The notes under the pieces are model-generated. The model searched no databases, was not told the origin of the DNA, and saw only the letters and a program-made list of their open reading frames with translations. Shown here in pieces: positions 14,243 through 22,018 of a DNA stretch of 32,035 nucleotides. The stretch comes from an uncultured Prevotellaceae bacterium. GTDB taxonomy: Bacteria > Bacteroidota > Bacteroidia > Bacteroidales > Bacteroidaceae. The position numbers and the translations under genes are program-made. How positions within the stretch are numbered: the first letter of the stretch is position 1; each line of letters starts with the position of its first letter. The DNA lies in contig UQST01000030.1 of assembly GCA_900543815.1 (NCBI GenBank), positions 1-32,035 of the forward strand, in the 5' to 3' direction.

Positions 14243-16078
14243 TTACTTGTTCTTCTTGATAGAGGCATCCAGTCTGTTGATGGTCTCTGAAGCCTCTGTG
14301 TACATCTTCTCCATCTTGGCGGCAGGCTCTCCTGGCGCAAAGCGTGCAAACTCGCACTCGGCCATCACGTCGGTGTAATTCTTCACCAGTTCGTCGGGCA
14401 CGTGGTGTGCGGTCATCGCTTCAGCCACGTTGTCCTTGGTGAGGTCGCTCATCGATATGTTCAGGCGGTCGGCTGCGTAGCCCAGCAGAGCACGCATCAC
14501 CTCCTCGTAGAACTGCTCGCATTGTCCCTGACGCATGAGTTTCTCGGCATTGCGCAGACGCTTGGAGGCCACCTTGCTTGCCTTGCGCTGTCCCTCTCCG
14601 CTGCGTATGATGCGCCTGCCGATGGTGAGACTGAAGAAGGCCAGAAGCAATAGGGCAGGGTAGGCAAGCCAATAGGCACGGCTGCCAAAGGTGATGCTCC
14701 CTTCGGTGTCGGCATTTACACCGCCCATCTTGATGTAGCGTATGTCGTTGCCCAGCACTTTCAGGTCTTCCTGCTCGGTGGATGCTGATACCGAGCGTCC
14801 GCTTCCCTTGGCCACCTTGATGGTCATAGAGTCGGTCTGGAGCGTCTTGTAGGATTTGCTCTCAATATCGAAGTAGCTGAACTGCACGGCGGGTATCTGG
14901 AAGGTGCCGCTGTGTCGGGGGACAGCTATATAGTCATATACCTTGTTGCCCTTGGCGCCGCTGGATGTGTAGGTAGCCTTGTCGGTCTCCTTCGGATCGT
15001 AGAGCTCGAAGTCCTTCGGGAAGTTGACCTTGGGTGCGGTCATCAGTTTCATGTTGCCGTATCCGCTCACCACCAGGCGAAGGGTAGTGGCATCATTGGC
15101 CTTGATTTCCTGTGGGGTGAGGCTGGCAGAGATGGTAAAATGTCCCACAGCGCCTGTGAAGTTGTCGGGCTTAGGCGTGGGCAGAGGCATGACCTCCAGT
15201 TCGCACGAAGGAGCAGTAATGGATTTCCTCACCACCTGCGTAAGGCTTCCGCCTCCGAAGAACACATCGAAGGGGTCCATACCGGTGTTCTGCACCTCAA
15301 TCTGTGTGTCGAAGGTGACGCTGGGAATCTTTAGCTTGCCCGATTTCTGGGGAAAGAGCACATACTGACGCCAGATGGCGGTGCCGTAGTTGCGGCCATT
15401 CACGCGTTCATACTTGAGTGACATCTGCTGCTTGGCATCCAGTTCCTGTACGTGGAAACCGTCCAGCTGGGGGATCTCTCCGGCTATCTGCTGTATGTTG
15501 ACCAGCGTGTAGAGCTTGTAGGTGAGCAGTACGGCTTCCTGCTCATACACCTTTGTCTTGTTGGCCGTTACGGTCATATATAGGTCTTTTGCCCCGATGT
15601 TTGTGCTGTTGGAGGAAGATGCGTTACCGCGTCGGCCGCCTTGCTGCGGCTGTGCGTTCTGGCTGTTGCCCTGATTGCTGCCGTTTCCCTGTGCCGATGC
15701 AGGCAATACCTCGATGCTGGCGGTGTTGCTCTTGATGCTCTTGCCATCCACTTTGATGGTTCCTGCAGGCAGTTTGTGTGTACCTTCCTTGGTGGCAACC
15801 AGCACATAGGTGAAGGTCATCGTGCTGCTGCGGCTGGACTTTCCATTGACCATCGCAAAGCTGGTGCTGCGGCTGGTGCTGGGTCCATATACCACTTCGA
15901 AGCCAGGGAAATCACCCACATGGATGTCTTCCACGTCGGTGGTATTGGCCACGTATTTCACGCGTATCTGCTGTCCCACCTCTGTCTGGCGGGGCGCTTC
16001 GATTTTGAAAGTCACCTGTGCGATGGCCATCATGGCGCTCATCGCCGCAAGGGTGAGTGTAAACAGTATTCTCCTCAT
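14243..16078 (-). CDS. batD: BatD: large periplasmic/membrane protein of the aerotolerance operon
   Basis: The start at 16076-16078 (MRRILFTLTLAAMSAM) is 8 bp after batC and begins a proper signal peptide (cleavage near AIAQVTF). An alternative ATG at 16093 would overlap batC. The product has about 611 residues with several beta-sandwich, Ig-like segments typical of BatD (EVGQQIRVKYVANTTDVEDI; KEGTHKLPAGTIKVDGK; KIPSVTFDTQIEVQ). It carries a Gly/Asn/Gln-rich insert around residues 130-160. One transmembrane helix (AYWLAYPALLLLAFFSLTIG) lies near residue 480, followed by a cytoplasmic helical tail. Probably it binds VWA partners BatA and BatB at the membrane. Assignment rests on gene order and architecture. 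Confidence 0.85.
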   Translation of the reverse strand: MRRILFTLTLAAMSAMMAIAQVTFKIEAPRQTEVGQQIRVKYVANTTDVEDIHVGDFPGFEVVYGPSTSRSTSFAMVNGKSSRSSTMTFTYVLVATKEGTHKLPAGTIKVDGKSIKSNTASIEVLPASAQGNGSNQGNSQNAQPQQGGRRGNASSSNSTNIGAKDLYMTVTANKTKVYEQEAVLLTYKLYTLVNIQQIAGEIPQLDGFHVQELDAKQQMSLKYERVNGRNYGTAIWRQYVLFPQKSGKLKIPSVTFDTQIEVQNTGMDPFDVFFGGGSLTQVVRKSITAPSCELEVMPLPTPKPDNFTGAVGHFTISASLTPQEIKANDATTLRLVVSGYGNMKLMTAPKVNFPKDFELYDPKETDKATYTSSGAKGNKVYDYIAVPRHSGTFQIPAVQFSYFDIESKSYKTLQTDSMTIKVAKGSGRSVSASTEQEDLKVLGNDIRYIKMGGVNADTEGSITFGSRAYWLAYPALLLLAFFSLTIGRRIIRSGEGQRKASKVASKRLRNAEKLMRQGQCEQFYEEVMRALLGYAADRLNISMSDLTKDNVAEAMTAHHVPDELVKNYTDVMAECEFARFAPGEPAAKMEKMYTEASETINRLDASIKKNK

Positions 16079-16086
16079 GTCGTGTG

Positions 16087-16788
16087 TCACCATTGTTTCT
16101 GTAGATGCTTCTGGTTGGGCTGCTGTTGTGCTTTCTGCAGACGCTCCTGCGTCTCCTTCTCATCCTGCATGGCAGCCTTGAGCATCTGTTCTGCATTCTC
16201 CTTGCTCATCTGCTGAGGGTCGGGTTGCTGCTTCTTTTCGTCTTTCTTATCGTTCCGCTTGTCTTGTTTCTCCTTCTGCTGCTGTTGCTTGTCCTGCTGC
16301 TTCTTCTCGTCCTCTCCATTCTCGTCCTTCTGCTGGTCCTGGTTGTCTTGTCCGCCATTCTTCTTCAGTTGGTAGAGGCAGAGAGCGTAGTTGTAGCGCG
16401 TCTCCTCGGAGTGTGGGTTGTTGCGCAGAGACTGCCTGTAGCATTCGAGCGCCTTGTCGGGCTGCTTGGCGGCCTGCAGCAGAACGCCCATGTTGTGGTA
16501 CATCTGTGCCAGCCGCATCTTGTTCTTCTCCAGTTTGACGGCAGTCTCATATTCCTTCATGGCATCCTTTGCCTTCGACTGCATCACCATCGCGTTTCCC
16601 AGATTGTAGTGTGCTCGGGCGTTGGCATTGTCGGCTTCGATGGCCTTCTGGTACTGTACCTGTGCCTTTGAGAAGGCTGTATCGCGCATCAGACGGTTTC
16701 CCCTGCGGATATAGTCGCGGCTGTTCTGTGCGGCTGCGGGCATTGCCACAGCTGCCAGACAGAGTAAGAGTGCTGTTATCAGTCTCAT
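16087..16788 (-). CDS. batC: BatC: TPR protein with a highly charged Gln/Lys-rich tail
   Basis: This is a 233-residue exported protein with signal peptide MRLITALLLCLAAVAMPAAA. Three to four TPR units cover about residues 25-135 (ARAHYNLGNAMVMQSKAKDA, then AQMYHNMGVLLQAAKQPDKA, then SEETRYNYALCLYQL). The rest is low-complexity, rich in Gln, Lys, Asp and Glu with runs such as KKQQDKQQQQKEKQDK, ending in a Gln-rich tail. The start overlaps the batB stop by 4 bp (ATGA), implying translational coupling. TPR domains usually mediate protein contacts, and BatC is thought to assemble with BatB and BatD in the periplasm. Length and layout agree with BatC. Confidence 0.85.
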   Translation of the reverse strand: MRLITALLLCLAAVAMPAAAQNSRDYIRRGNRLMRDTAFSKAQVQYQKAIEADNANARAHYNLGNAMVMQSKAKDAMKEYETAVKLEKNKMRLAQMYHNMGVLLQAAKQPDKALECYRQSLRNNPHSEETRYNYALCLYQLKKNGGQDNQDQQKDENGEDEKKQQDKQQQQKEKQDKRNDKKDEKKQQPDPQQMSKENAEQMLKAAMQDEKETQERLQKAQQQPNQKHLQKQW

Positions 16789-17819
16789 GATTTCATCCTC
16801 CTGCTGAAGATTTTCGAGAAGTTGAAGCGCTGGTTCTCCCTTTCCTGCAGCATGATGTCCAGCAAGAGGAACATCAGCCCAAGGAGCACAAAGCCCTGGA
16901 ACTGCTCGTCATAATCATTATACATCTGGCTCTCCATGCGTGTCTTGGCCAGACGGTTTATCTGCTCGTTCAGCTTCACCTGTGCCGAACTGCTGTTATC
17001 TACGTATATATAGGAGCCGTTGCCGGCCTTGGCTATCTCGCGGCACATGTCTTCGTTGAGTTTGGAGACCACCACGTTGCCCTCTTCGTCCAGTATGTAG
17101 TTGGAACTTCCCTGCTGTGGGATGGGTGCACCATTGGGGTCGCCTATTCCGAGCATATACACGCGCATGCCTTTCTTGGCGGCTTCCTTGGCAGCTTCCA
17201 CGGCTCCTCCTTCGTTGTCCTCACCGTCTGTAATCACGAAGATGGCACGGCTCACGCCCTCCTGATTGGTGAAGCTTCGGGTGGCCAGGTCGATGGCGGC
17301 GGCGATGTCGGTACCCTGCACCGATACCATGGCAGGCGAGATGGTCTCGAGGAACATCTTTGCACTCACATAGTCGCTGGTGATGGGGAGCTGGTTGAAG
17401 GCTTGGCCGGCAAAGACCACCAGGCCTACCTTGTCGTCCTTCATGTTCTCCACCATGTTGCTTATCATCATCTTGGCTTTCTCCAGGCGGTTGGGCTTCA
17501 CATCCTCAGCCATCATCGAGTTGCTCACGTCGAGCACGATAAGGGCCTCGATGCCCTGCCGCTCCTGCTTCTCCATGCGTGTGCCAAACTGTGGGCGGGC
17601 CAATGCGATGATGAAGGAAGCCAGTGCCAGTTGGCACAGCCAGAACTTCACCTCGGGCCGCCAGCGCGATACGCCCACGAAGAGTTGCTTCAGAAGGTCG
17701 GGATCACCATATTCCTTCAGTCTCCTCTTCTTGCTGTAAAGGGATAGATAGTGTATCACGGCAAGCACTATGATGCCTGCCATGAGGTAAAGATATTGTG
17801 GATTCTCAAATCTGAACAT
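16785..17819 (-). CDS. batB: BatB: membrane-anchored von Willebrand factor A protein
   Basis: A 344-residue protein. Two N-terminal helices (about 10-28 and 57-74) precede a von Willebrand A domain at about 90-285, and a C-terminal helix lies near 310-328. The metal ion-dependent adhesion site is complete: DVSNS (Asp97, Ser99, Ser101), Thr170 in VQGTD and Asp198 in ITDGED. The conserved stretch AEDVKPNRLEKAK after the MIDAS is shared with BatA. The family partners with a MoxR ATPase encoded in the same operon, which presumably remodels metal-bound VWA complexes. It is 22 bp after batA and overlaps batC by 4 bp. Confidence 0.9.
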   Translation of the reverse strand: MFRFENPQYLYLMAGIIVLAVIHYLSLYSKKRRLKEYGDPDLLKQLFVGVSRWRPEVKFWLCQLALASFIIALARPQFGTRMEKQERQGIEALIVLDVSNSMMAEDVKPNRLEKAKMMISNMVENMKDDKVGLVVFAGQAFNQLPITSDYVSAKMFLETISPAMVSVQGTDIAAAIDLATRSFTNQEGVSRAIFVITDGEDNEGGAVEAAKEAAKKGMRVYMLGIGDPNGAPIPQQGSSNYILDEEGNVVVSKLNEDMCREIAKAGNGSYIYVDNSSSAQVKLNEQINRLAKTRMESQMYNDYDEQFQGFVLLGLMFLLLDIMLQERENQRFNFSKIFSRRMKS

Positions 17820-17841
17820 GCTCTAATCTCCTTCTGTAAAG

Positions 17842-18840
17842 TTATGGAATACGTCTCAGAAGCGTCTCGCGCAACAGAACGTCCATGCCGAGGAATATCA
17901 GCGAGAGCAACAGGAAGGGGAAGAAAGCCTCGTAACGCTTGGAATACTTCTTCACGTTCATCTTGGTCTTCTCCAGTTGGTCAATCTGGTGATACACCTC
18001 ACGCAGTCTGCCTGTGTTGCCTGCACGGTAAAACTCGCCGTCTGTCTTGGCGGCTATAGCGGTCAGCGTCTTGCTGTCTATCTCCACGGGGATGTTCTGA
18101 TACACGGTTTGTCCTGCCACGGTGAAGGGGTAGGGTGCTGTGCCGTTGCTGCCCACTCCGATGGTATAAACCCTTATGCCGAAGCTCTTGGCAATGTCGG
18201 CAGCTGTGTTAGGACTTATCTGTCCGCAGTTGTTGGTGCCGTCGGTGAGCAGGATGATTACCTTGCTCTTTGCCTTGCTGTCCTTCAGGCGGGTTACAGC
18301 ATTGGCTATGCCCATGCCGATGGCTGTACCGTCGGAGATGAGCCCACGCTCTGCCATATCCACCCTCATGCCGTTGAGCAGATTGAGCAGTACGGCATGG
18401 TCAACCGTCATAGGGCATTGTGTATAGGCTTCACCTGCAAAGAGCGTGAGTCCGATATTGTCATTGGGACGTCCGTTGATGAACTCCACAGCCACTTGCT
18501 TGGCGGCTTCTATTCGGTTGGGCTTCAGATCTTCGGCCAGCATACTGGTGCTCACGTCCATGCAGAGCATGATGTCGATGCCCTCGATGTTCTTTGTGCT
18601 CCAGTTGTCGGTGGTCTGAGGGCGTGCCAGGGCTACTATGGCCAGGGCAAAGCATGCGAGCCGGCAAAGGAAAGGCAAGTGGATGAGCCTTTGCCTGAGC
18701 GACTTGTGGGCATGTATGAAAGGTGCTGCCGTGCTTACCGATATGCTGGGCGACTGCTTGAGATGACACAGCAGATACCAAGCCACATAGGGCATCAGCA
18801 GAAACAGCAGAATGAGATATTCTGGATTGGCAAACGTCAT
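17842..18840 (-). CDS. batA: BatA: membrane-anchored von Willebrand factor A protein
   Basis: A 332-residue protein with the same build as BatB: N-terminal helices at about 8-25 and 57-73, a VWA domain at about 88-290, and a C-terminal helix near 308-325. MIDAS residues are DVSTS (Asp95, Ser97, Ser99) with AEDLKPNRIEAAK following; later MIDAS elements are SDGTAIG and LLTDGTNNCG. A paralogue of BatB from old duplication, it is recognised as BatA by its position before batB. The two may form a hetero-oligomer in the periplasmic face of the inner membrane. It begins 28 bp after the DUF4381-like gene. Confidence 0.9.
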   Translation of the reverse strand: MTFANPEYLILLFLLMPYVAWYLLCHLKQSPSISVSTAAPFIHAHKSLRQRLIHLPFLCRLACFALAIVALARPQTTDNWSTKNIEGIDIMLCMDVSTSMLAEDLKPNRIEAAKQVAVEFINGRPNDNIGLTLFAGEAYTQCPMTVDHAVLLNLLNGMRVDMAERGLISDGTAIGMGIANAVTRLKDSKAKSKVIILLTDGTNNCGQISPNTAADIAKSFGIRVYTIGVGSNGTAPYPFTVAGQTVYQNIPVEIDSKTLTAIAAKTDGEFYRAGNTGRLREVYHQIDQLEKTKMNVKKYSKRYEAFFPFLLLSLIFLGMDVLLRETLLRRIP

Positions 18841-18868
18841 AGTCTTATTCTCTACCTCCTGTCTATTA

Positions 18869-19969
18869 TTACATGAGCAGATCCGTCACACGCCACATGG
18901 CATAGGCCATCAGCGCGAGGGAGATTACAGCAAACACGGCAGCCGCTATCTGCATGCCGCGCACCTGGTTCATGCGTTTGGTGTCAGTCTCCTTGATAAT
19001 CTCCGGCTCGGGCTTCGCGTTCGGATCCACCTCTTGTTTTGTCTGGTTGATATACTCCACGGCTGCCACCAGATTGGCATCGTTCTCATTGATGAGCGTG
19101 GTGTGTTTGGCAAACTTCACCAGGTCGGCTGTATTGAAGATGTCCCTCAACTCGCGCAGTGACTGCTCATCGTTCTCCTGCATGAGGCGGTCGATGATCT
19201 CTGCCGAGGTCATTTCCATAGCGCTGAAGCCGTATCGGCTCTGGATGTAGGTGCGCAGGGTGTTGGTCAGCAGCGTGTAGTACTCCTTGTTGTCAGTATC
19301 GGCCAGTGAGCGGTCACTCTTGATGCGTTCTATCTCGCTGATGGCTACCTGGTGGGGTGGCAGCTGCTTCTTGCGCCTGATGATGCGCACTATGGGCTTG
19401 CCCTTGCGCGCACGATCATATAATATATAGGCGGCTATCAGCAGGAGCGCAAAGAGGAACGAGCTGGCAACAACTCCCCTCCAGTCTTCCCAACTGAACT
19501 CTGGCTCCATGTAGCCATAGGGCGGGTTGAAGCGGTCCAGATGCGTGGTGTCCAGCGGTTCCACCGTGAGCACCTTCAGGGCAAGGCTCTTCGTCTGGTA
19601 CTTCTTGCCATCCACTTCTATCTCGAAGGGCGGCAGATAATAGAACGAAGAGTCCCATGCCGTCACGGTGATGCTCTGTCTCACCTCCATGCGCTTGCCT
19701 TCATCAAGCAGGCTGGTGTCGGGGGAGTTGACAGACACAATCTCCACGTTGGGCATCAACTCGTCTCCCACCTTCATCTGAGGCAGCATCAGTTTCTGTC
19801 CCTTGCCGCAGGTTACGTCCAGTGTAATCCCTGTCTGCTCACCTATCATCAGCTTCAGGGAGTCAATCTTTGCGCTGACTGTCACCTGTGCGCTTGCTGG
19901 CATGAGCCATGCACACAGGAGCATGAGTGCCAGCACCATCTTGGTCCTTATGGATAAATGCTTGTCCAT
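18869..19969 (-). CDS. DUF4381-like membrane protein of the Bat operon
   Basis: A 366-residue protein with a signal peptide (MVLALMLLCAWLMPASA, cleaved before QVTV) and a beta-rich periplasmic region to about 160. A transmembrane helix follows at 165-184 (GVVASSFLFALLLIAAYILY), then a helical cytoplasmic part including EYYTLLTNTLRTYIQSRYGF and MTSAEIIDRLMQ. A second helix sits at the C-terminus near 336-360. Proteins of this layout stand between the DUF58 and BatA genes in MoxR/VWA operons, where they are annotated DUF4381 or simply BatD-like. The role is presumed to be in the MoxR-VWA membrane complex. It starts 2 bp after the DUF58 gene. Confidence 0.75.
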   Translation of the reverse strand: MDKHLSIRTKMVLALMLLCAWLMPASAQVTVSAKIDSLKLMIGEQTGITLDVTCGKGQKLMLPQMKVGDELMPNVEIVSVNSPDTSLLDEGKRMEVRQSITVTAWDSSFYYLPPFEIEVDGKKYQTKSLALKVLTVEPLDTTHLDRFNPPYGYMEPEFSWEDWRGVVASSFLFALLLIAAYILYDRARKGKPIVRIIRRKKQLPPHQVAISEIERIKSDRSLADTDNKEYYTLLTNTLRTYIQSRYGFSAMEMTSAEIIDRLMQENDEQSLRELRDIFNTADLVKFAKHTTLINENDANLVAAVEYINQTKQEVDPNAKPEPEIIKETDTKRMNQVRGMQIAAAVFAVISLALMAYAMWRVTDLLM

Positions 19970-19971
19970 TG

Positions 19972-20841
19972 TCAGTTACGTTTGGCAAAGAGAGACATCA
20001 AGGCAGCCACATAGTCACCGTCAGTCCTTACGCTCACGGCATCCACGTTGCTCCGGTTGAATGTATCAGCCAGTCTCTCCTTCTGTTTCTTCCACCATTG
20101 GGCATGTTCGCGTCGCACTTGCCTGCTGCTTGTATCGACGATGATTTCCTGCCCGGTCTCGTTGTCCTTCATCTTCATCAGGCCCACGTCGGGCAGTTCA
20201 GCCAGTCGTCGGTCATATACCTGTATGGCCACCATGTCGTGCTTGCGGTTGGCTATGGTGAGTGCTTGGCGGAAATCCTTCTTGTCGAGGAAGTCGCTCA
20301 GCAGGAATGCCGTGCATCTGCGCTTGATGGCACGCGTGAGATATTCCACAGCTCCGCTGATGTCGGTGCGCTGGCTCTCGGGTTTGAAGTCCAGGAGTTC
20401 GCGTATGATGTACAGGATGTGCTTCCTGCCCTTCTTTGGGGGGATGAATTTCTCTATCTTGTCAGAGAAGAAGATGACGCCTATCTTGTCGTTGTTCTGT
20501 ATTGCCGAGAAGGCCAGAGTGGCTCCTATCTCGGTCAGCATATCACGTTTCATCTGCTTCTGTGTGCCGAAGTTGAGGCTTCCGCTCACATCCACCAGCA
20601 GCATGACGGTCAGTTCTCTCTCCTCTTCGAAGACCTTGACATAAGGCTTGTTGAAGCGCGCGGTCACGTTCCATTCTATGTCGCGTATGTCATCGCCGTA
20701 CTGATATTCCCTTACCTCAGAGAATGCCATGCCGCGTCCCTTGAACGCAGAATGGTATTCTCCGGCAAAGATATTGTTGCTCAAGCCACGGGTCTTGATT
20801 TCTATCTGCCTGACGCGCTTTAGAATCTCTGATGTCTCCAT
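19972..20841 (-). CDS. DUF58 / VWA-like cytoplasmic protein of the Bat operon
   Basis: The start at 20839-20841 (METSEILKRVRQIEIKTRGL) is preferred because it opens the conserved part of the family and has a purine-rich stretch upstream. An in-frame ATG at 20880 overlaps the moxR stop as TGATG and is possible. The 289-residue product has the DUF58 signature AGEYHSAFKGRGMAFSEVRE, then YGDDIRDIEWNVTAR. A VWA-like domain follows with DVSGS (Asp84, Ser86, Ser88). There is no membrane segment, so it is cytoplasmic. DUF58 proteins almost always accompany MoxR ATPases and are considered adaptors or substrates of them. Confidence 0.9.
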   Translation of the reverse strand: METSEILKRVRQIEIKTRGLSNNIFAGEYHSAFKGRGMAFSEVREYQYGDDIRDIEWNVTARFNKPYVKVFEEERELTVMLLVDVSGSLNFGTQKQMKRDMLTEIGATLAFSAIQNNDKIGVIFFSDKIEKFIPPKKGRKHILYIIRELLDFKPESQRTDISGAVEYLTRAIKRRCTAFLLSDFLDKKDFRQALTIANRKHDMVAIQVYDRRLAELPDVGLMKMKDNETGQEIIVDTSSRQVRREHAQWWKKQKERLADTFNRSNVDAVSVRTDGDYVAALMSLFAKRN

Positions 20842-20879
20842 CGCACTTTTCTCTTGCTTCTTGCTGTATGGCGGGTGCA

Positions 20880-21875
20880 TCAGGGCACCTCCACCTTGTT
20901 CACTATCTTGCTTACCAGTTCCTCGCAGGTCACGTTGTTGGCCTCTGCCTCATAGGTGAGTCCGATGCGGTGACGCAGTACATCGTGTGCCACAGCGCGC
21001 ACATCCTCGGGAATCACATATCCGCGGTGCTTCAGGAATGCGTATGCGCGAGCTGCCAGAGCCAGATTGATGCTGGCACGTGGTGAACCGCCGAACTCGA
21101 TGTAGTCCTGTATCTCCTTCAGTCCATACTTCTCGGGATAACGTGTGCAGAACACTATATCAGAGATGTATTGCTCGATCTTCTCATCCACATACACGCT
21201 GCGTACCACCTTGCGTGCGTTCTCCACATCCTGTGTGGTCACTACGGGCTTCACTTCAGTCTTCTCACCGCTTATGTTCTGGCGTATGATGAGCTTCTCT
21301 TCATCCTGCTTGGGGTAGTCGATGATGACCTTCAGCATGAAGCGGTCAACCTGTGCCTCGGGCAGGGGATAGGTGCCTTCCTGCTCGATGGGGTTCTGTG
21401 TGGCAAGCACCAGGAAAGGCTTGGGCAGGGCAAATGTCTCCTTGCCAATGGTCACCTGACGCTCCTGCATGGCTTCCAGCAGCGCACTCTGCACTTTGGC
21501 CGGAGCACGGTTGATCTCATCGGCCAGCACGAAGTTGGCAAATACCGGACCGCGTTCCACCACGAAGCGCTCGTCCTTCTGGCTGTAAATCATTGTGCCG
21601 ATGACATCGGCGGGGAGCAGGTCGGGAGTGAACTGGATGCGGCTGAACTTGGCCTCCACCAGTTGTGCCAGTGTCTTGATGGCCTTTGTCTTGGCCAGTC
21701 CGGGTACACCCTCAAGCAGGATATGCCCGTCGCTGAGCAGTCCTATGAGCAGTGACTCCACCAGATGTTTCTGTCCCACAATCACGCGGTTCATGCCTGT
21801 CACCAGGTTTGTTACGAAGGGGCTTTGCCTCTCTATCAGTTCGTTCAGAGCACGAATATCTACTGATTCTGCCAT
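20880..21875 (-). CDS. moxR: MoxR-family AAA+ ATPase (BatR)
   Basis: The start at 21873-21875 (MAESVDIRALNELIERQ) gives 331 residues, the usual length. AAA+ motifs are Walker A GVPGLAKT (56-63), Walker B LADEI (117-121), sensor 1 ATQNP (158-162), and the MoxR signature QEGTYPLPEAQVDRF with the Arg finger region after it. The C-terminal lid contains FGGSPRASINLALAARAYAF, characteristic of this family. It acts as a chaperone-like ATPase on the VWA proteins encoded downstream. It is the first gene of the cluster and is preceded by a promoter and a long inverted repeat. The gene product is also called BatR in Bat operons. Confidence 0.92.
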   Translation of the reverse strand: MAESVDIRALNELIERQSPFVTNLVTGMNRVIVGQKHLVESLLIGLLSDGHILLEGVPGLAKTKAIKTLAQLVEAKFSRIQFTPDLLPADVIGTMIYSQKDERFVVERGPVFANFVLADEINRAPAKVQSALLEAMQERQVTIGKETFALPKPFLVLATQNPIEQEGTYPLPEAQVDRFMLKVIIDYPKQDEEKLIIRQNISGEKTEVKPVVTTQDVENARKVVRSVYVDEKIEQYISDIVFCTRYPEKYGLKEIQDYIEFGGSPRASINLALAARAYAFLKHRGYVIPEDVRAVAHDVLRHRIGLTYEAEANNVTCEELVSKIVNKVEVP

Positions 21876-21918
21876 AATGCTATGTTTTGTTATCTTTTTC
21901 TCTGTTCTAATTTGTCCA

Positions 21919-21926
21919 CAAAAATA
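21919..21926 (-). promoter_or_regulatory. Promoter -7 element of the moxR-bat operon
   Basis: TATTTTTG on the minus strand (21919-21926) fits TAnnTTTG and is about 44 bp ahead of the moxR start. A canonical -33 TTTG is not seen at the expected place, which overlaps the inverted repeat at 21943-21989. Activation by another factor is possible. Confidence 0.55.
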
Positions 21927-21942
21927 CGGCTTTTGGCACGGA

Positions 21943-21989
21943 TAAGCCACATGCGGAGTGCAAAAAATGGTTACTACGCATGTGGCTTA
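21943..21989 (-). terminator. 13-bp perfect inverted repeat: terminator of the HU operon or moxR operator
   Basis: TAAGCCACATGCG (21943-21955) and CGCATGTGGCTTA (21977-21989) are perfect complements separated by 21 nt that include a run of six A/T. It lies 30 bp after the stop of the HU-LysM gene and covers the -33 area of the moxR promoter. No T-tract follows the hairpin, so it may be a rho-independent-like stop, a protein site, or both. Confidence 0.5.
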
Positions 21990-22018
21990 ATGTTAAATGT
22001 GTTTAATGCCGGCCTGCC

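Noticed and set aside
19927..20823. 298-codon plus-strand open frame opposite the DUF58 gene
   Set aside because: It is a mirror of a strongly recognisable gene, with no start context or motif of its own.
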